Shown: in pieces, positions 37,822-46,376 of the stretch
How the letters are laid out: each line of letters opens with the position of its first letter
Position numbering within the stretch: the stretch's first letter is position 1
Assembly (NCBI RefSeq): GCF_009769755.1
Contig: NZ_SDWJ01000002.1
Location: 124,001 to 188,000, forward strand
Direction: 5' to 3'
DNA: 64,000 bases
Source: Sphingorhabdus profundilacus
Lineage (GTDB): Bacteria > Pseudomonadota > Alphaproteobacteria > Sphingomonadales > Sphingomonadaceae
Position numbers and translations under genes: made by a program
Notes under the pieces: model-generated
What the model was told of the DNA's origin: nothing
Databases searched by the model: none
What the model saw: the letters and a program-made list of their open reading frames with translations, nothing else

Positions 37822-39052
37822 TTTTGGCCAATCGTAATCCGGTAAATTGCCAGCGTTGATGCGGATAGAAAAAATTTCGGTAACTGGCCCGTACATGGCC
37901 GCGCGGCGTGGCACAGCTGCCGCCGCGCAGGACAAACTGACCGCTCATAAACTTGCCATTATATTCGCCCACCGCACCCGCGGCTGCGCGAAATCCGGGA
38001 TAAGGCCGATAAGCGCTACCCGTCCATTGCCAGACATTTCCGAAGGGATTGCTACACCCAGCTACTTTGGGCCGCACCGGTCCCGGCCTATCGAGCAGAT
38101 GTCCCTCGCCAGAAGGAAAGGACGCAGCAGCGACCTCCCATTCGGCCTCGGTTGGCAGGCGGGCGTTGGCCCAGCTTGCATAGGCATCCGCTTCATAAAG
38201 GCTGATATGCGTGACAGGGGCCGACAGGTCGACTGCCCGCAAACCGTCAAGCCCGAAACTCAACCATTGCCCGTCGCTATTCTGCTGCCAATATAAAGGC
38301 GCCGCGATGCCTTCGCGCTGGACCCAGGACCAGCCGTCTGACAACCATAGATGCGGGTCACTATATCCACCATCATTCATGAAGTACATCCATTCTGCGT
38401 TGGACACTGTTCGTTCGCAAAGCGCAAAAGGTTGCAGATAAACCTCATGGCGCGGGCCTTCACAATCAAATGCAAATCCGGCGCCTTCAAAGCCAATCGA
38501 CTGAAGCCCCCACGGCCCTTCGCGCCAGCCCGCCCCGTCTTCTCGAAAAATCGCAGCGTCCCCGATAATGGGCGTTGGCCAATAGGCCGGGTAAATCGGG
38601 TTCTGGGCAAATAAGTGTAATATATCGGTCAGAAGCAGTTCCTGATGCTGTTGCTCGTGCTGGATACCCAACTCGACCAATTGCAATGCTGTTTCGGGAA
38701 GATTGTTCCAATGCGCCTCAATTGCGCTTTCAACATGGGTTCGATAATCCAGTATCTGGCCAAGGGATGGGCGGGTTATCAAACCGCGTGCCGCCCGGGT
38801 ATGGCGGGCACCTTCGGCTTCATAATAGCTGTTGAACAGATAGGCGAAATTATCGTCAAAGGCGCGATATTGTGGCACATGATCCCGAAGAACGAAACTT
38901 TCGAGAAACCAGGTGACATGCGCCAAATGCCATTTGGCAGGAGACGTGTCGGGCATAGACTGCACCGTCGCATCCGCATCTGAAAGGGGGGTGGTTAGAT
39001 CGACGGTCAATTTGCGCGTCGCAAAAAACCGGTCCTTTAAGCCGACCGTCAC
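37814..39052 (-). CDS. egtB: Ergothioneine biosynthesis protein EgtB
   Basis: A 412-residue non-haem iron sulfoxide synthase. The N-terminal DinB-like domain has SPAKWHLAHVTWFLE and EHQQHQELLLTD-type His ligands (HEQQHQELLL). The C-terminal FGE-sulfatase/C-type-lectin domain has ALCERTVSNAEW, ARLPTEAEWEVAA, FGNVWQWTGSAY and LRGGSCATP. It joins hercynine and a thiol donor. The GTG at 39052 overlaps the upstream stop as GTGA, which decides the start. Confidence 0.93.
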   Translation of the reverse strand: MTVGLKDRFFATRKLTVDLTTPLSDADATVQSMPDTSPAKWHLAHVTWFLESFVLRDHVPQYRAFDDNFAYLFNSYYEAEGARHTRAARGLITRPSLGQILDYRTHVESAIEAHWNNLPETALQLVELGIQHEQQHQELLLTDILHLFAQNPIYPAYWPTPIIGDAAIFREDGAGWREGPWGLQSIGFEGAGFAFDCEGPRHEVYLQPFALCERTVSNAEWMYFMNDGGYSDPHLWLSDGWSWVQREGIAAPLYWQQNSDGQWLSFGLDGLRAVDLSAPVTHISLYEADAYASWANARLPTEAEWEVAAASFPSGEGHLLDRPGPVRPKVAGCSNPFGNVWQWTGSAYRPYPGFRAAAGAVGEYNGKFMSGQFVLRGGSCATPRGHVRASYRNFFYPHQRWQFTGLRLAKNV

Positions 39053-39630
39053 CGGGACCCGCCCGGCACCCACAAAATGTCTCCGCCGCGCGTTGCATTG
39101 ATCAAACGGCAAAGCACGAACAGATAGTCCGACAGCCGATTCAGATATTGAATCGCTTGTGGATTGATGCTGACCAATTGTGCCGCAGCCACCAGTGCGC
39201 GTTCGGCGCGCCGCGAAATCGTCCGGGCCATGTGCATTTGCGCCGCAGCCTTGCTACCTCCCGGTAGAATGAAGCTTGTTAGCGGAGAGAGCTGCTCATT
39301 GGCTGCATCGATCGCAGATTCCAGCCAAGCGACCTGATCGGCAACGATCCGTAATTCCATGGCGGAGGGCTCAAAAGTCTGTCCCGGCGTGGCGACATCA
39401 GCACCCAGATCGAACAGGTCATTCTGAATACGGCGAAGGCCCGCGACCAACGCAGTCTGTCCTTCATCGGCCTCCAGGAGGCATAGCGCGAAGCCTAAGG
39501 CGCTATTTGCCTCATCAATTTCTCCGATCGCGTGGAGCCGCAGATCGGATTTGGATATGCGCGATCCGTCGACCAGACCCGTGGTGCCATCATCACCCGT
39601 GCGGGTGTATATTTTATTGAGTTTGACCAT
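39049..39630 (-). CDS. Cob(I)yrinic acid a,c-diamide adenosyltransferase (PduO type)
   Basis: A 193-residue PduO-type ATP:cobalamin adenosyltransferase. The N-terminal ATP-binding motif is YTRTGDDGTTGLVDGSRI in outline (TRTGDDGTTGL, residues 8-18). The helical bundle has the conserved GEIDEANSALG, FILPGGS and RRAERALV motifs. It makes adenosylcobalamin. It overlaps egtB by 4 bp and is 18 bp after the HIG1-like gene. No cobalamin riboswitch was seen upstream. Confidence 0.94.
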   Translation of the reverse strand: MVKLNKIYTRTGDDGTTGLVDGSRISKSDLRLHAIGEIDEANSALGFALCLLEADEGQTALVAGLRRIQNDLFDLGADVATPGQTFEPSAMELRIVADQVAWLESAIDAANEQLSPLTSFILPGGSKAAAQMHMARTISRRAERALVAAAQLVSINPQAIQYLNRLSDYLFVLCRLINATRGGDILWVPGGSR

Positions 39631-39648
39631 TGTAAATGGGCCGATCGC

Positions 39649-39876
39649 TTATTGCGAACCGGCCACGAGCAGCAGCACAACCAGAAGCATTACCGTGATT
39701 GCTTGCCATTTAACGCGCGCGAACATCATTTTATTCTGCAAAGCCAGAGATTGGGGAATTCCATCCTTGTCCAATTCGGTCGGGCGCATGTTGGCGAACG
39801 CGTGTAAACCGCGGATAAGTGCGAATGCAACCGCACCTGCACCTGCGATAACAAGGAGTACCAGCACTATCGTCAT
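39649..39876 (-). CDS. HIG1-domain twin-transmembrane protein
   Basis: A 75-residue protein with two membrane segments (about 3-25 and 55-73) and a central loop with the HIG1-type motif LALQNKMMFARVKWQA, close to the QNxxMxxRVxxQ pattern. HIG1 proteins associate with cytochrome oxidase in mitochondria; the bacterial role is unclear. It is between gluQRS and the adenosyltransferase gene in a leftward run. Confidence 0.85.
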   Translation of the reverse strand: MTIVLVLLVIAGAGAVAFALIRGLHAFANMRPTELDKDGIPQSLALQNKMMFARVKWQAITVMLLVVLLLVAGSQ

Positions 39877-39916
39877 TGTTCGAACCCCTTATTTTGTTAA
39901 TTCGGCTGAAGCTTAT

Positions 39917-40801
39917 TTAGGTATCAGACATCGAAATGCCAAGGGGCAGAACCCCCCGCCGCAAATTATTGATGAGGAGCCGGCCGTCGCCTCCGGCCAG
40001 CCTTTGAATCGAAAGGGCTGGCGCAGATTTGCTTTTGGAAAGCTTTTGCCCCTCATCGTCGAGAAACAGCGGATGATGCCAGTAAAACGGCTCCGGAAAG
40101 TCCAACAGAAGCTGCAGCAAGCGGTGGATCGCCGTATAGGCAAAAAGGTCGCGGCCGCGCACGACATGGCTGATCCCGGCGCGCGCATCATCGACCGTCG
40201 CGGCCAGATGATAGGATGCAGGCGCATCCTTTCGCCACAGCACGACATCGCCAAATTGCATCGGGTCGGCAATTTGATCGCCCGCGGCCAAATCACGCCA
40301 GCGCAAAAGCCCGGCCAGCGCGACCGCCTTGGCCATATCGATCCGCCAGCTAAATCCGCTTTTCGCCTCGACCGACCGGTGACGGCAGGTCCCCGGATAT
40401 TGCGGGCCATCGGGCCCGTGTGGCACTGGCGTCCGTTTCAATGCCGCCGATATCTCGCCTCGCGTACAGGTGCATTTATACAGCAATTCAAGTGCATGCA
40501 GCTTTTCCAGCGCGGCTTCATAATGCGCGATATTGGCGGATTGATATTGCACCGGCGCATCGGGTTGCAAATCGAGCCAGGCCAGATCAGCCAGAATTGC
40601 TTCACTATGTTCAGGCCGGCTGCGGGTTCCGTCGATATCTTCGATGCGGACAAGAAATTCGCCATCATGGGCATGGGCAAAATCATGCGCGCACAGCGCA
40701 GAAAAGGCGTGCCCCAGATGCAACGCTCCATTGGGGCTCGGCGCGAACCGGGTACGTATTGCGACCCGCTGCTTATTTTCGAATTGCGGTAGAAATACCA
40801 T
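39917..40801 (-). CDS. gluQ: Glutamyl-Q tRNA(Asp) synthetase
   Basis: A 294-residue truncated glutamyl-tRNA synthetase paralogue that glutamylates queuosine on tRNA-Asp. The class I motif is FAPSPNGALHLGHAFSAL (HLGH) and the KMSKS-equivalent is KLSKSKSAP. It lacks the anticodon-binding domain, as expected. The zinc-type cysteine region is YKCTCTRGEI with a later CRHR. Confidence 0.93.
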   Translation of the reverse strand: MVFLPQFENKQRVAIRTRFAPSPNGALHLGHAFSALCAHDFAHAHDGEFLVRIEDIDGTRSRPEHSEAILADLAWLDLQPDAPVQYQSANIAHYEAALEKLHALELLYKCTCTRGEISAALKRTPVPHGPDGPQYPGTCRHRSVEAKSGFSWRIDMAKAVALAGLLRWRDLAAGDQIADPMQFGDVVLWRKDAPASYHLAATVDDARAGISHVVRGRDLFAYTAIHRLLQLLLDFPEPFYWHHPLFLDDEGQKLSKSKSAPALSIQRLAGGDGRLLINNLRRGVLPLGISMSDT

Positions 40802-40920
40802 ATTATGTGCTTTTGCCCTCTTGACGTCACAATATGTGCAAATAGGTTGGCAAATGTCAAAATGCTGTAACGCTCCTAGGCTTAAAGCATGTATGACAAC
40901 AGGGGGAGAAGGTTTGACTT

Positions 40921-41505
40921 ATGTTGCATACCGGAACGTTCGAAGCGGCAGGCAGGGCAAGGCATCCGGAAAACTGTCCGTCGCTTGTCCTCAATGCCGA
41001 TTATACGCCGCTTAGCTATTATCCGCTAAGCCTTTGGCCGTGGCAGACCGCGATCAAGGCGGTTTTTCTGGACAAGGTCGACGTCGTTTCCAGCTATGAC
41101 CGCCACGTCCACAGCCCAAGCCTTGATATCAAGATCCCGTCCGTCATCGCCCTTCGCCAATATGTCAAACCGTCGGAATATCCTGCTTTCACCCGCTTCA
41201 ACCTGTTCCTGCGGGACAAGTTTGAATGCCAATATTGCGGTTCAGGCGATAATCTGACGTTCGACCATGTTGTCCCGCGTCGCCTGGGCGGCATCACAAG
41301 CTGGGAAAATGTCACGACGGCCTGCCTGTCGTGCAACCTGAAAAAGGGTGGCCGCACGCCCAAGCAGGCGCATATGCAACTCAATATGGCCGCAATCCGG
41401 CCGACGAGCTGGCAATTACAGGATCGCGGCCGCGCATTCCCGCCCAATCATCTGCACGAAACATGGCACGACTGGCTCTATTGGGATATCGAGCTGGAGG
41501 GATGA
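40921..41505 (+). CDS. HNH endonuclease family protein
   Basis: A 194-residue protein. The HNH core has FECQYCGSGDNLTFDHVVPRRLGG in outline (CQYC, FDHVVPR), then WENVTTACLSCNLKKGGRTP, giving two CxxC zinc pairs and the HNH residues. The N-terminal 90 residues (CPSLVLNADYTPLSYYPLS) are typical of a widespread stand-alone alphaproteobacterial HNH protein. A good ribosome site, GGAGAAGG, precedes the ATG. The biological role is unknown. Confidence 0.88.
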   Translation: MLHTGTFEAAGRARHPENCPSLVLNADYTPLSYYPLSLWPWQTAIKAVFLDKVDVVSSYDRHVHSPSLDIKIPSVIALRQYVKPSEYPAFTRFNLFLRDKFECQYCGSGDNLTFDHVVPRRLGGITSWENVTTACLSCNLKKGGRTPKQAHMQLNMAAIRPTSWQLQDRGRAFPPNHLHETWHDWLYWDIELEG

Positions 41506-41618
41506 GTCCCCAGCGCCTATGGGTCCCGAAAATTCAGACCGCCGCGCCGCCCTCTTAAAAACCTTCGCGTCTTTGCGGGAAATAAATGGCGATCAGCACG
41601 CGCAAGGGGACGGTCCAC

Positions 41619-42158
41619 TTACTCCGTCACGGTCAGCGCTGGCACCGCCCGTGCCGCATCCTCCGGCGTAATCCCGGGTGGCGGGGCGGCGGCGATGCGT
41701 TCTTCGCCGCGCATCACCCGGCCTGCACGTTTTATCGCATCACGAAGGCGTGGATAGACACCGCAACGGCACAAATTGGTGATGGCCATATTGATTTCTT
41801 CATCGGTCGGGTTGCTGCTTTTCTTGAGCAGAACCGATGCTGTCATGATGATGCCGGGAATGCAGAAACCGCATTGCGGCACATTGCCCGCAACAAAAGC
41901 CTGTTGCAATGGATGGCTGCGGTCGCGGCTCAACCCTTCGATGGTCGTGACAAAGCGCCCTTCCGCTTCGGCAATGGTAACGAGGCAGGACCGGATCGCC
42001 TCACCATCAATCTCCACCATGCATGCGCCGCAGTCGCCAGTGCCGCACCCATATTTGGTGCCCGTCAGGTTCGATGCATCGCGCAACGCCCAAAGCAGCG
42101 GCGTTTGCGGGTCCATTTTATATTGGACCGGGCGGTCATTAACGGTGAATTTGGTCAT
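41619..42158 (-). CDS. (2Fe-2S)-binding small subunit of a xanthine-oxidase-family enzyme
   Basis: A 179-residue protein with two [2Fe-2S] clusters. The plant-ferredoxin type is GCGTGDCGACMVEIDG with a later Cys (about residues 37-60), and the second is QCGFCIPGI and LCRCGVYPRL. It matches isoquinoline 1-oxidoreductase alpha (IorA) or CoxS-type subunits, which pass electrons from a molybdenum cofactor subunit. No large molybdopterin subunit is adjacent. The C-terminal Ala/Pro-rich tail is somewhat longer than usual. Confidence 0.85.
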   Translation of the reverse strand: MTKFTVNDRPVQYKMDPQTPLLWALRDASNLTGTKYGCGTGDCGACMVEIDGEAIRSCLVTIAEAEGRFVTTIEGLSRDRSHPLQQAFVAGNVPQCGFCIPGIIMTASVLLKKSSNPTDEEINMAITNLCRCGVYPRLRDAIKRAGRVMRGEERIAAAPPPGITPEDAARAVPALTVTE

Positions 42159-42210
42159 AGCGCCGGTGCGGCCGGAGGAAGGGTGTGAAAAAACGGCATG
42201 ATATTATGTT

Positions 42211-42341
42211 ACCCTCCCCTAACCCCTCCCGCAAGCGGGAGGGGGAACTTTGATTTCATCAACTCCCCTCCCGCGTGCGGGAGGGGCTGGGGTAGGGTGT
42301 CGCGCTCCCCTCCCGCTTGCGGGAGGGGTTGGGGGAGGGTC
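42211..42341. repeat. Triple GC-rich palindromic repeat (family C)
   Basis: Three family-C units follow one another: CCTCCCGCAAGCGGGAGG (about 42224-42243), CCTCCCGCGTGCGGGAGG and CCTCCCGCTTGCGGGAGG. The last two have GGGG(C/T)TGGGG-type tails. The first is inverted relative to the others. They fill the gap between the aldolase-like gene and the iron-sulfur subunit gene, both leftward. Confidence 0.8.
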
Positions 42342-42349
42342 AGACTCAT

Positions 42350-43114
42350 TCAGTCGCGCCAGCTTTTGTCGATCCGGTCGACCTTGCGGACCATTGCGTC
42401 AAATTCAACCCGGCCGGAACCGCCGGGGGGCGATGCCATGTAAAGGTCGCGTTGATGCACCGCGATGACCTCATCCGATACCGTGATTGGTTGGCCCATT
42501 TGCATCGTCGCCATTTGATGTTCGCACGCCCGTTGCAGCGCCCAATATTTGATGAATGCGTCAGGCAAGGTTTTGCCCATCACGACAGGCCCATGATTAC
42601 GCAGCATCAAAATCCGCTTGTCGCCCAGATGTTCGACCAGACGCACACCCTCTTCTTCACGTACCGTCACGCCTTCAAAGTCATGATAGGCCAATTGCCC
42701 CATGAAGTTGCAGGCATAGAAATTCACCGGCTGCAACCCGCCTTCGAGTGAACATACGGCCACCGTGGCGGTCGTATGGGTGTGGATGATGGCATGGGCG
42801 TCGGGCAATGTGCGGTGGAACAGGCTGTGCTGGACAAATCCGGCCTTGTTCACATGCCACGGATTATCGACATCCAGCTTGTTCCCGTCGATATCGATTT
42901 TAATCAGGCTGGATGCGGTGATTTCACCAAAATGCATCCCATAAGGATTGATAAGGAAGGCGCCTTCCTCATCCGGTACTTTTACGGTGATGTGATTGAA
43001 AACCAGCTCGTCCCAACCGAACATCGCAAATATCCGGTAACATGCGGCAAGTTCCTGCCGCGCGGTCCATTCAGCCTCGCTATATTTGCTATTTGCGTTT
43101 AGCTGCGTCGCCAT
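42350..43114 (-). CDS. Class II aldolase/adducin family protein
   Basis: A 254-residue protein of the class II aldolase/adducin family, with zinc-type His residues in HTHTTATVAV (about residues 111-120) and MLRNHGPVVMG (about 173-183). The N-terminal ELAACYRIFAMFGWDELVFNHI is typical. Related enzymes cleave or isomerise sugar phosphates; many homologues of this length are uncharacterised. It is alone upstream of the triple repeat. Confidence 0.88.
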   Translation of the reverse strand: MATQLNANSKYSEAEWTARQELAACYRIFAMFGWDELVFNHITVKVPDEEGAFLINPYGMHFGEITASSLIKIDIDGNKLDVDNPWHVNKAGFVQHSLFHRTLPDAHAIIHTHTTATVAVCSLEGGLQPVNFYACNFMGQLAYHDFEGVTVREEEGVRLVEHLGDKRILMLRNHGPVVMGKTLPDAFIKYWALQRACEHQMATMQMGQPITVSDEVIAVHQRDLYMASPPGGSGRVEFDAMVRKVDRIDKSWRD

Positions 43115-43339
43115 TGGTCCATCCTCTCTCTCGATTCCTTTTGTGCGTTATAGGATGAAATGAAACAGGGAATGGGCCAAGTCCAGCCATTTCCGCCTGT
43201 TTATACTTGAATTATCTGAAAAGCGAAGCTAAGGCGCGCCTCAATACGCCGCAGCTGTGTTGCGGCATTTTTCATTTTTACCGCATTTTTGGCCTGTTTT
43301 CCGCCAATTGTGCCGATTCGATTCGGAGTGAAGTTTTTT

Positions 43340-43546
43340 ATGCAAATCATGGTTCGCGATAACAATGTTGACCAAGCCCTACGCGCGCTGAAAAAGAAGT
43401 TGCAGCGTGAAGGCGTGTATCGCGAAATGAAGCTTCGTCGCCATTTCGAAAAGCCTTCGGAAAAGCGCGCTCGTGAAAAGGCTGCTGCTGTCCGTCGCGC
43501 CCGCAAGATGGAGCGCAAGCAGCAAGAACGTGACGGCGCGAAATAG
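43340..43546 (+). CDS. rpsU: 30S ribosomal protein S21
   Basis: A 68-residue basic protein starting [20 protein letters not shown], with [20 protein letters not shown] following. It binds the 30S subunit near the mRNA exit region. The start chosen fits family length; a longer frame upstream is not typical. A terminator follows 25 bp after the stop. Confidence 0.95.
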   Translation: MQIMVRDNNVDQALRALKKKLQREGVYREMKLRRHFEKPSEKRAREKAAAVRRARKMERKQQERDGAK

Positions 43547-43568
43547 GCGCGGCACATATTGAGCAGGG

Positions 43569-43594
43569 AAAGCGCCACACAGGCGCTTTTTTTG
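43569..43594 (+). terminator. Rho-independent terminator after rpsU
   Basis: AAAGCGCC and AGGCGCTTT form a stem with a small ACAC-type loop, followed by a run of T. It lies just after the rpsU stop. Confidence 0.9.
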
Positions 43595-43658
43595 TGTCTG
43601 GAAACCGCGTCAAATTCTGCTAGTCAGCGCACAACTTCTCGCGATCAGGAAAATCTCT

Positions 43659-44288
43659 ATGTCCGTCACAGCCGTCCCCATCTTGCCGATTAAAAAAGGG
43701 TCATTGACCAAATTATGGATCGGCGTTGCTCTGGTGCTGGCTGCCGGTGGTGGTCTGGCATATTGGGGAACGGGCGATGTACGCGAAGAATTTGGCGATG
43801 TCGTCACGACCGAATCGGGTTTGCGCTACAAAATCCTGAAGGCAGGCGAAGGCAAATCGCCGACCGATACGGATGTTGTGCTGGTAAAATATACCGGCCG
43901 CCTGAAAGATGGAAAGATTTTTGACCAGAACCCGCAGGCGGCCATGCCAGTCAACGGCGTGGTTCCCGGATTTTCCGAAGGCCTGAAGATCATGCAGCGC
44001 GGCGGGCAATACCGGCTGTGGATTCCGGCAAGCCTTGGCTATGGCCCTGAAGACCAGCGTAACCCCCAAACCGGCGAAGTCGCCATTCCCGGCGGGAGCG
44101 AACTGATTTTTGACGTCGACCTGCTCGAATATAAATCCCGCGCCGAAGTCGATGCGATGCAGCGCCAGATGCAGGAAATGCAAAAACAACAAGGCGGTGC
44201 CCCGGCCGGCGGACAAGCAAGCGGCGCACCCCAAGGCCTGCCACCCGAAATCCAGGCCCAAATCGACGCGCAGATGCAGGGGCAATGA
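43659..44288 (+). CDS. FKBP-type peptidyl-prolyl cis-trans isomerase
   Basis: A 209-residue periplasmic isomerase with an N-terminal membrane anchor (LWIGVALVLAAGGGLAYW, about 20-37). The FKBP domain (about 55-155) has VLVKYTGRLKDGKIFDQN, GVVPGFSEGLKIMQRGG, and LWIPASLGYGP. A Gln/Gly/Pro-rich tail with MQ repeats follows. It catalyses proline isomerisation in protein folding. It is convergent with the fumarase gene. Confidence 0.92.
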   Translation: MSVTAVPILPIKKGSLTKLWIGVALVLAAGGGLAYWGTGDVREEFGDVVTTESGLRYKILKAGEGKSPTDTDVVLVKYTGRLKDGKIFDQNPQAAMPVNGVVPGFSEGLKIMQRGGQYRLWIPASLGYGPEDQRNPQTGEVAIPGGSELIFDVDLLEYKSRAEVDAMQRQMQEMQKQQGGAPAGGQASGAPQGLPPEIQAQIDAQMQGQ

Positions 44289-44320
44289 GACAGTAGCCTG
44301 CTTGCCAGCCTGTTCGGAGG

Positions 44321-45844
44321 CTAAACCCCCGCCAATAATCCTTCGTCCTTGATCCGCTTCTGCCAAAAGGCAGGCGCTAGCTGGTGTACATTATTGCCGT
44401 CGCTATCGACCGCGACCGTCACCGGGAAATCCTGCACGTCAAATTCGTAGATCGCCTCCATGCCGAGGTCTTCAAAACCGACGACCTTGCTGCCCTTGAT
44501 GGCACGCGCAACCAGATAGGCCGCACCGCCCACAGCCATCAGATAAGCGCTTTTATGCTTGGCAATCGCCTGCGTGGCCGCCGGACCACGCTCGGCCTTG
44601 CCGACGCAAGCGAGCAGGCCCTGTTCCAGCATCATGCCCATGAACTTGTCCATGCGGGTCGCCGTGGTGGGGCCGGCGGGGCCGACAATTTCTTCGCCGA
44701 CCGGGTCAACAGGACCGACATAATAGATCATTCGCCCCTTGAAACTGACCGGCAGCTCCTCACCTTTCGCCAGCATATCGGCTATCCGCTTGTGCGCCGC
44801 ATCGCGTCCGGTCAGCATCTTGCCATTGAGCAACAGCCGGTCACCCTGTTTCCAGCCCTGCACATCGGCAGCCGTCAGCGTGTCGAGATCGACGCGTTTC
44901 GCGGCCACATCGGGTTTCCAGTCCACCTTTGGCCATTCGTCGAGCTTCGGTGCTTCCAGATAGGCCGGTCCCGACCCATCGAGCGTGAAATGCGCGTGGC
45001 GGGTAGCGGCGCAATTGGGAATCATCGCCACAGGCTTGCCCGCCGCATGGCAGGGCGCATCCATGATTTTCACGTCCAATATCGTCGACAGCCCGCCAAG
45101 CCCCTGCGCGCCGATACCCAGCGCATTGACCTTGTCGAATATCTCGATCCGCATGGCTTCAATGTCATTTTGGGGGCCGCGCGCCTTTAACGGTCCCATG
45201 TTGATCGGTTCCATCAGCGCCTGTTTGGCGAGCAGCATGCAATGCTCCGCAGTGCCGCCTATGCCGATGCCGAGCATGCCGGGCGGGCACCAGCCAGCGC
45301 CCATCTGGGGCAGCATTTCGACCAACCAGTCGACAATATTGTCCGATGGATTCATCATCTTGAACTTCGACTTGTTTTCGCTGCCGCCGCCTTTCGCCGC
45401 GACATCGACGCTGACCTTACCGCCGGGAACCATTTCGACGTGCAGCACACACGGCGTGTTGTCCCTGGTATTGCGACGGGTGAAGGCCGGGTCTGCCAAC
45501 ACGGATGCGCGCAGCTTGTTATCCGGGTGCAGATAGGCGCGGCGCACCCCTTCATCGACGACATCCTGCAAGGATTTCGACGAATCATCGAACCGGCAAT
45601 CCATGCCCCATTTGATGAAGACATTGACGATGCCCGTGTCCTGGCAAATCGGGCGATGCCCTTCGGCGCACATGCGGCTGTTGGTCAGGATCTGGGCAAT
45701 GGCATCTTTCGCCGCAGGTGACTGTTCCGCGTCATAAGCATCGCCCAGCGCGCGGATATAATCCATCGGGTGAAAATAGCTGATATATTGCAACGCATCG
45801 GCGACGCTTTCGATCAGATCGCCCTGGCGGATTTCTACAGTCAT
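44321..45844 (-). CDS. Fumarate hydratase class I
   Basis: A 507-residue iron-sulfur fumarase of the single-chain class I type. Cluster cysteines are in CQDTGIVNVFIKWG (about 100), GWCPPGMLGIGIGGT and IPNCAATRHAHF. The C-terminal beta domain has KGRMIYYVGPVDPVGEEIVGPAGPTTATRMD in outline (GPVDPV, GPAGPTTATRMD). It hydrates fumarate to malate in the TCA cycle and is oxygen-sensitive. The ATG at 45844 is selected from the family start MTVEIRQGDL; the longer frame upstream is less likely. Confidence 0.93.
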   Translation of the reverse strand: MTVEIRQGDLIESVADALQYISYFHPMDYIRALGDAYDAEQSPAAKDAIAQILTNSRMCAEGHRPICQDTGIVNVFIKWGMDCRFDDSSKSLQDVVDEGVRRAYLHPDNKLRASVLADPAFTRRNTRDNTPCVLHVEMVPGGKVSVDVAAKGGGSENKSKFKMMNPSDNIVDWLVEMLPQMGAGWCPPGMLGIGIGGTAEHCMLLAKQALMEPINMGPLKARGPQNDIEAMRIEIFDKVNALGIGAQGLGGLSTILDVKIMDAPCHAAGKPVAMIPNCAATRHAHFTLDGSGPAYLEAPKLDEWPKVDWKPDVAAKRVDLDTLTAADVQGWKQGDRLLLNGKMLTGRDAAHKRIADMLAKGEELPVSFKGRMIYYVGPVDPVGEEIVGPAGPTTATRMDKFMGMMLEQGLLACVGKAERGPAATQAIAKHKSAYLMAVGGAAYLVARAIKGSKVVGFEDLGMEAIYEFDVQDFPVTVAVDSDGNNVHQLAPAFWQKRIKDEGLLAGV

Positions 45845-46376
45845 GAATGGACCCCGTTCTATTGTCATACACTCGACTGCCCGTAACGCCGGCACCGGCA
45901 GTTTCAACTGAATAGGCCCGAAAACCGGAAAAATTTTATTGTCGCAATTTTCCATCTTGCGCGCAAAAAAATGCCTAGCAGATCCACGCGTCGCTCCCCT
46001 TCGACCCCACAGGGGGTACGACGAATGGAATCACATTAGCGACGAATGGAATGGTAAATTTACCATTTACCCTCTTGCGTCTGAAAATGATTGAGGCACT
46101 ATAGGTAGCGGTTGGCCTTGGGGGGCATTACCACAGATTGTGCTTACAGCTGCGGAACATGATTCCGCCGGCGGGGGATATTTTTCCGTCGATAAGCTGG
46201 GGACAAGTTAAATTTAGTCCCCTTTAAGGTCCAAAAAATGCTAAGTGGGGCTTTCGTGCCCTGAGTCGAACAAGACGGGAACGCAAGTTTTCGTCAGAGT
46301 GTAACGGGCCGGCCTTGCGCGTGGGTATTTCCTGCGCTGCCAAAGGGCCGCAAAAGGAATGGAGCGACAGGGTTAG
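45845..46376 (+). promoter_or_regulatory. fumarase-nrdA divergent intergenic region with operator-like repeats
   Basis: No gene is supported in this 532-bp stretch. It holds two 13-bp direct repeats CGACGAATGGAAT at 46019 and 46040, exactly 21 bp apart, followed at 46050-46067 by a perfect 18-bp palindrome AATGGTAAATTTACCATT. A further inverted repeat GGGGAC...GTCCCC is at 46199-46222. These look like transcription-factor or promoter elements. No clear NrdR box or DnaA box was found. Confidence 0.55.

Noticed and set aside
39631-39648. Cobalamin riboswitch before the adenosyltransferase gene
   Set aside because: Only 18 bp separate it from the HIG1-like gene, and no B12-box-like sequence was seen further upstream in the run.
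46094-46146. Possible NrdR boxes before nrdA
   Set aside because: Two segments with weak similarity are 35 bp apart, not the usual 31-32 bp, and match the consensus poorly.
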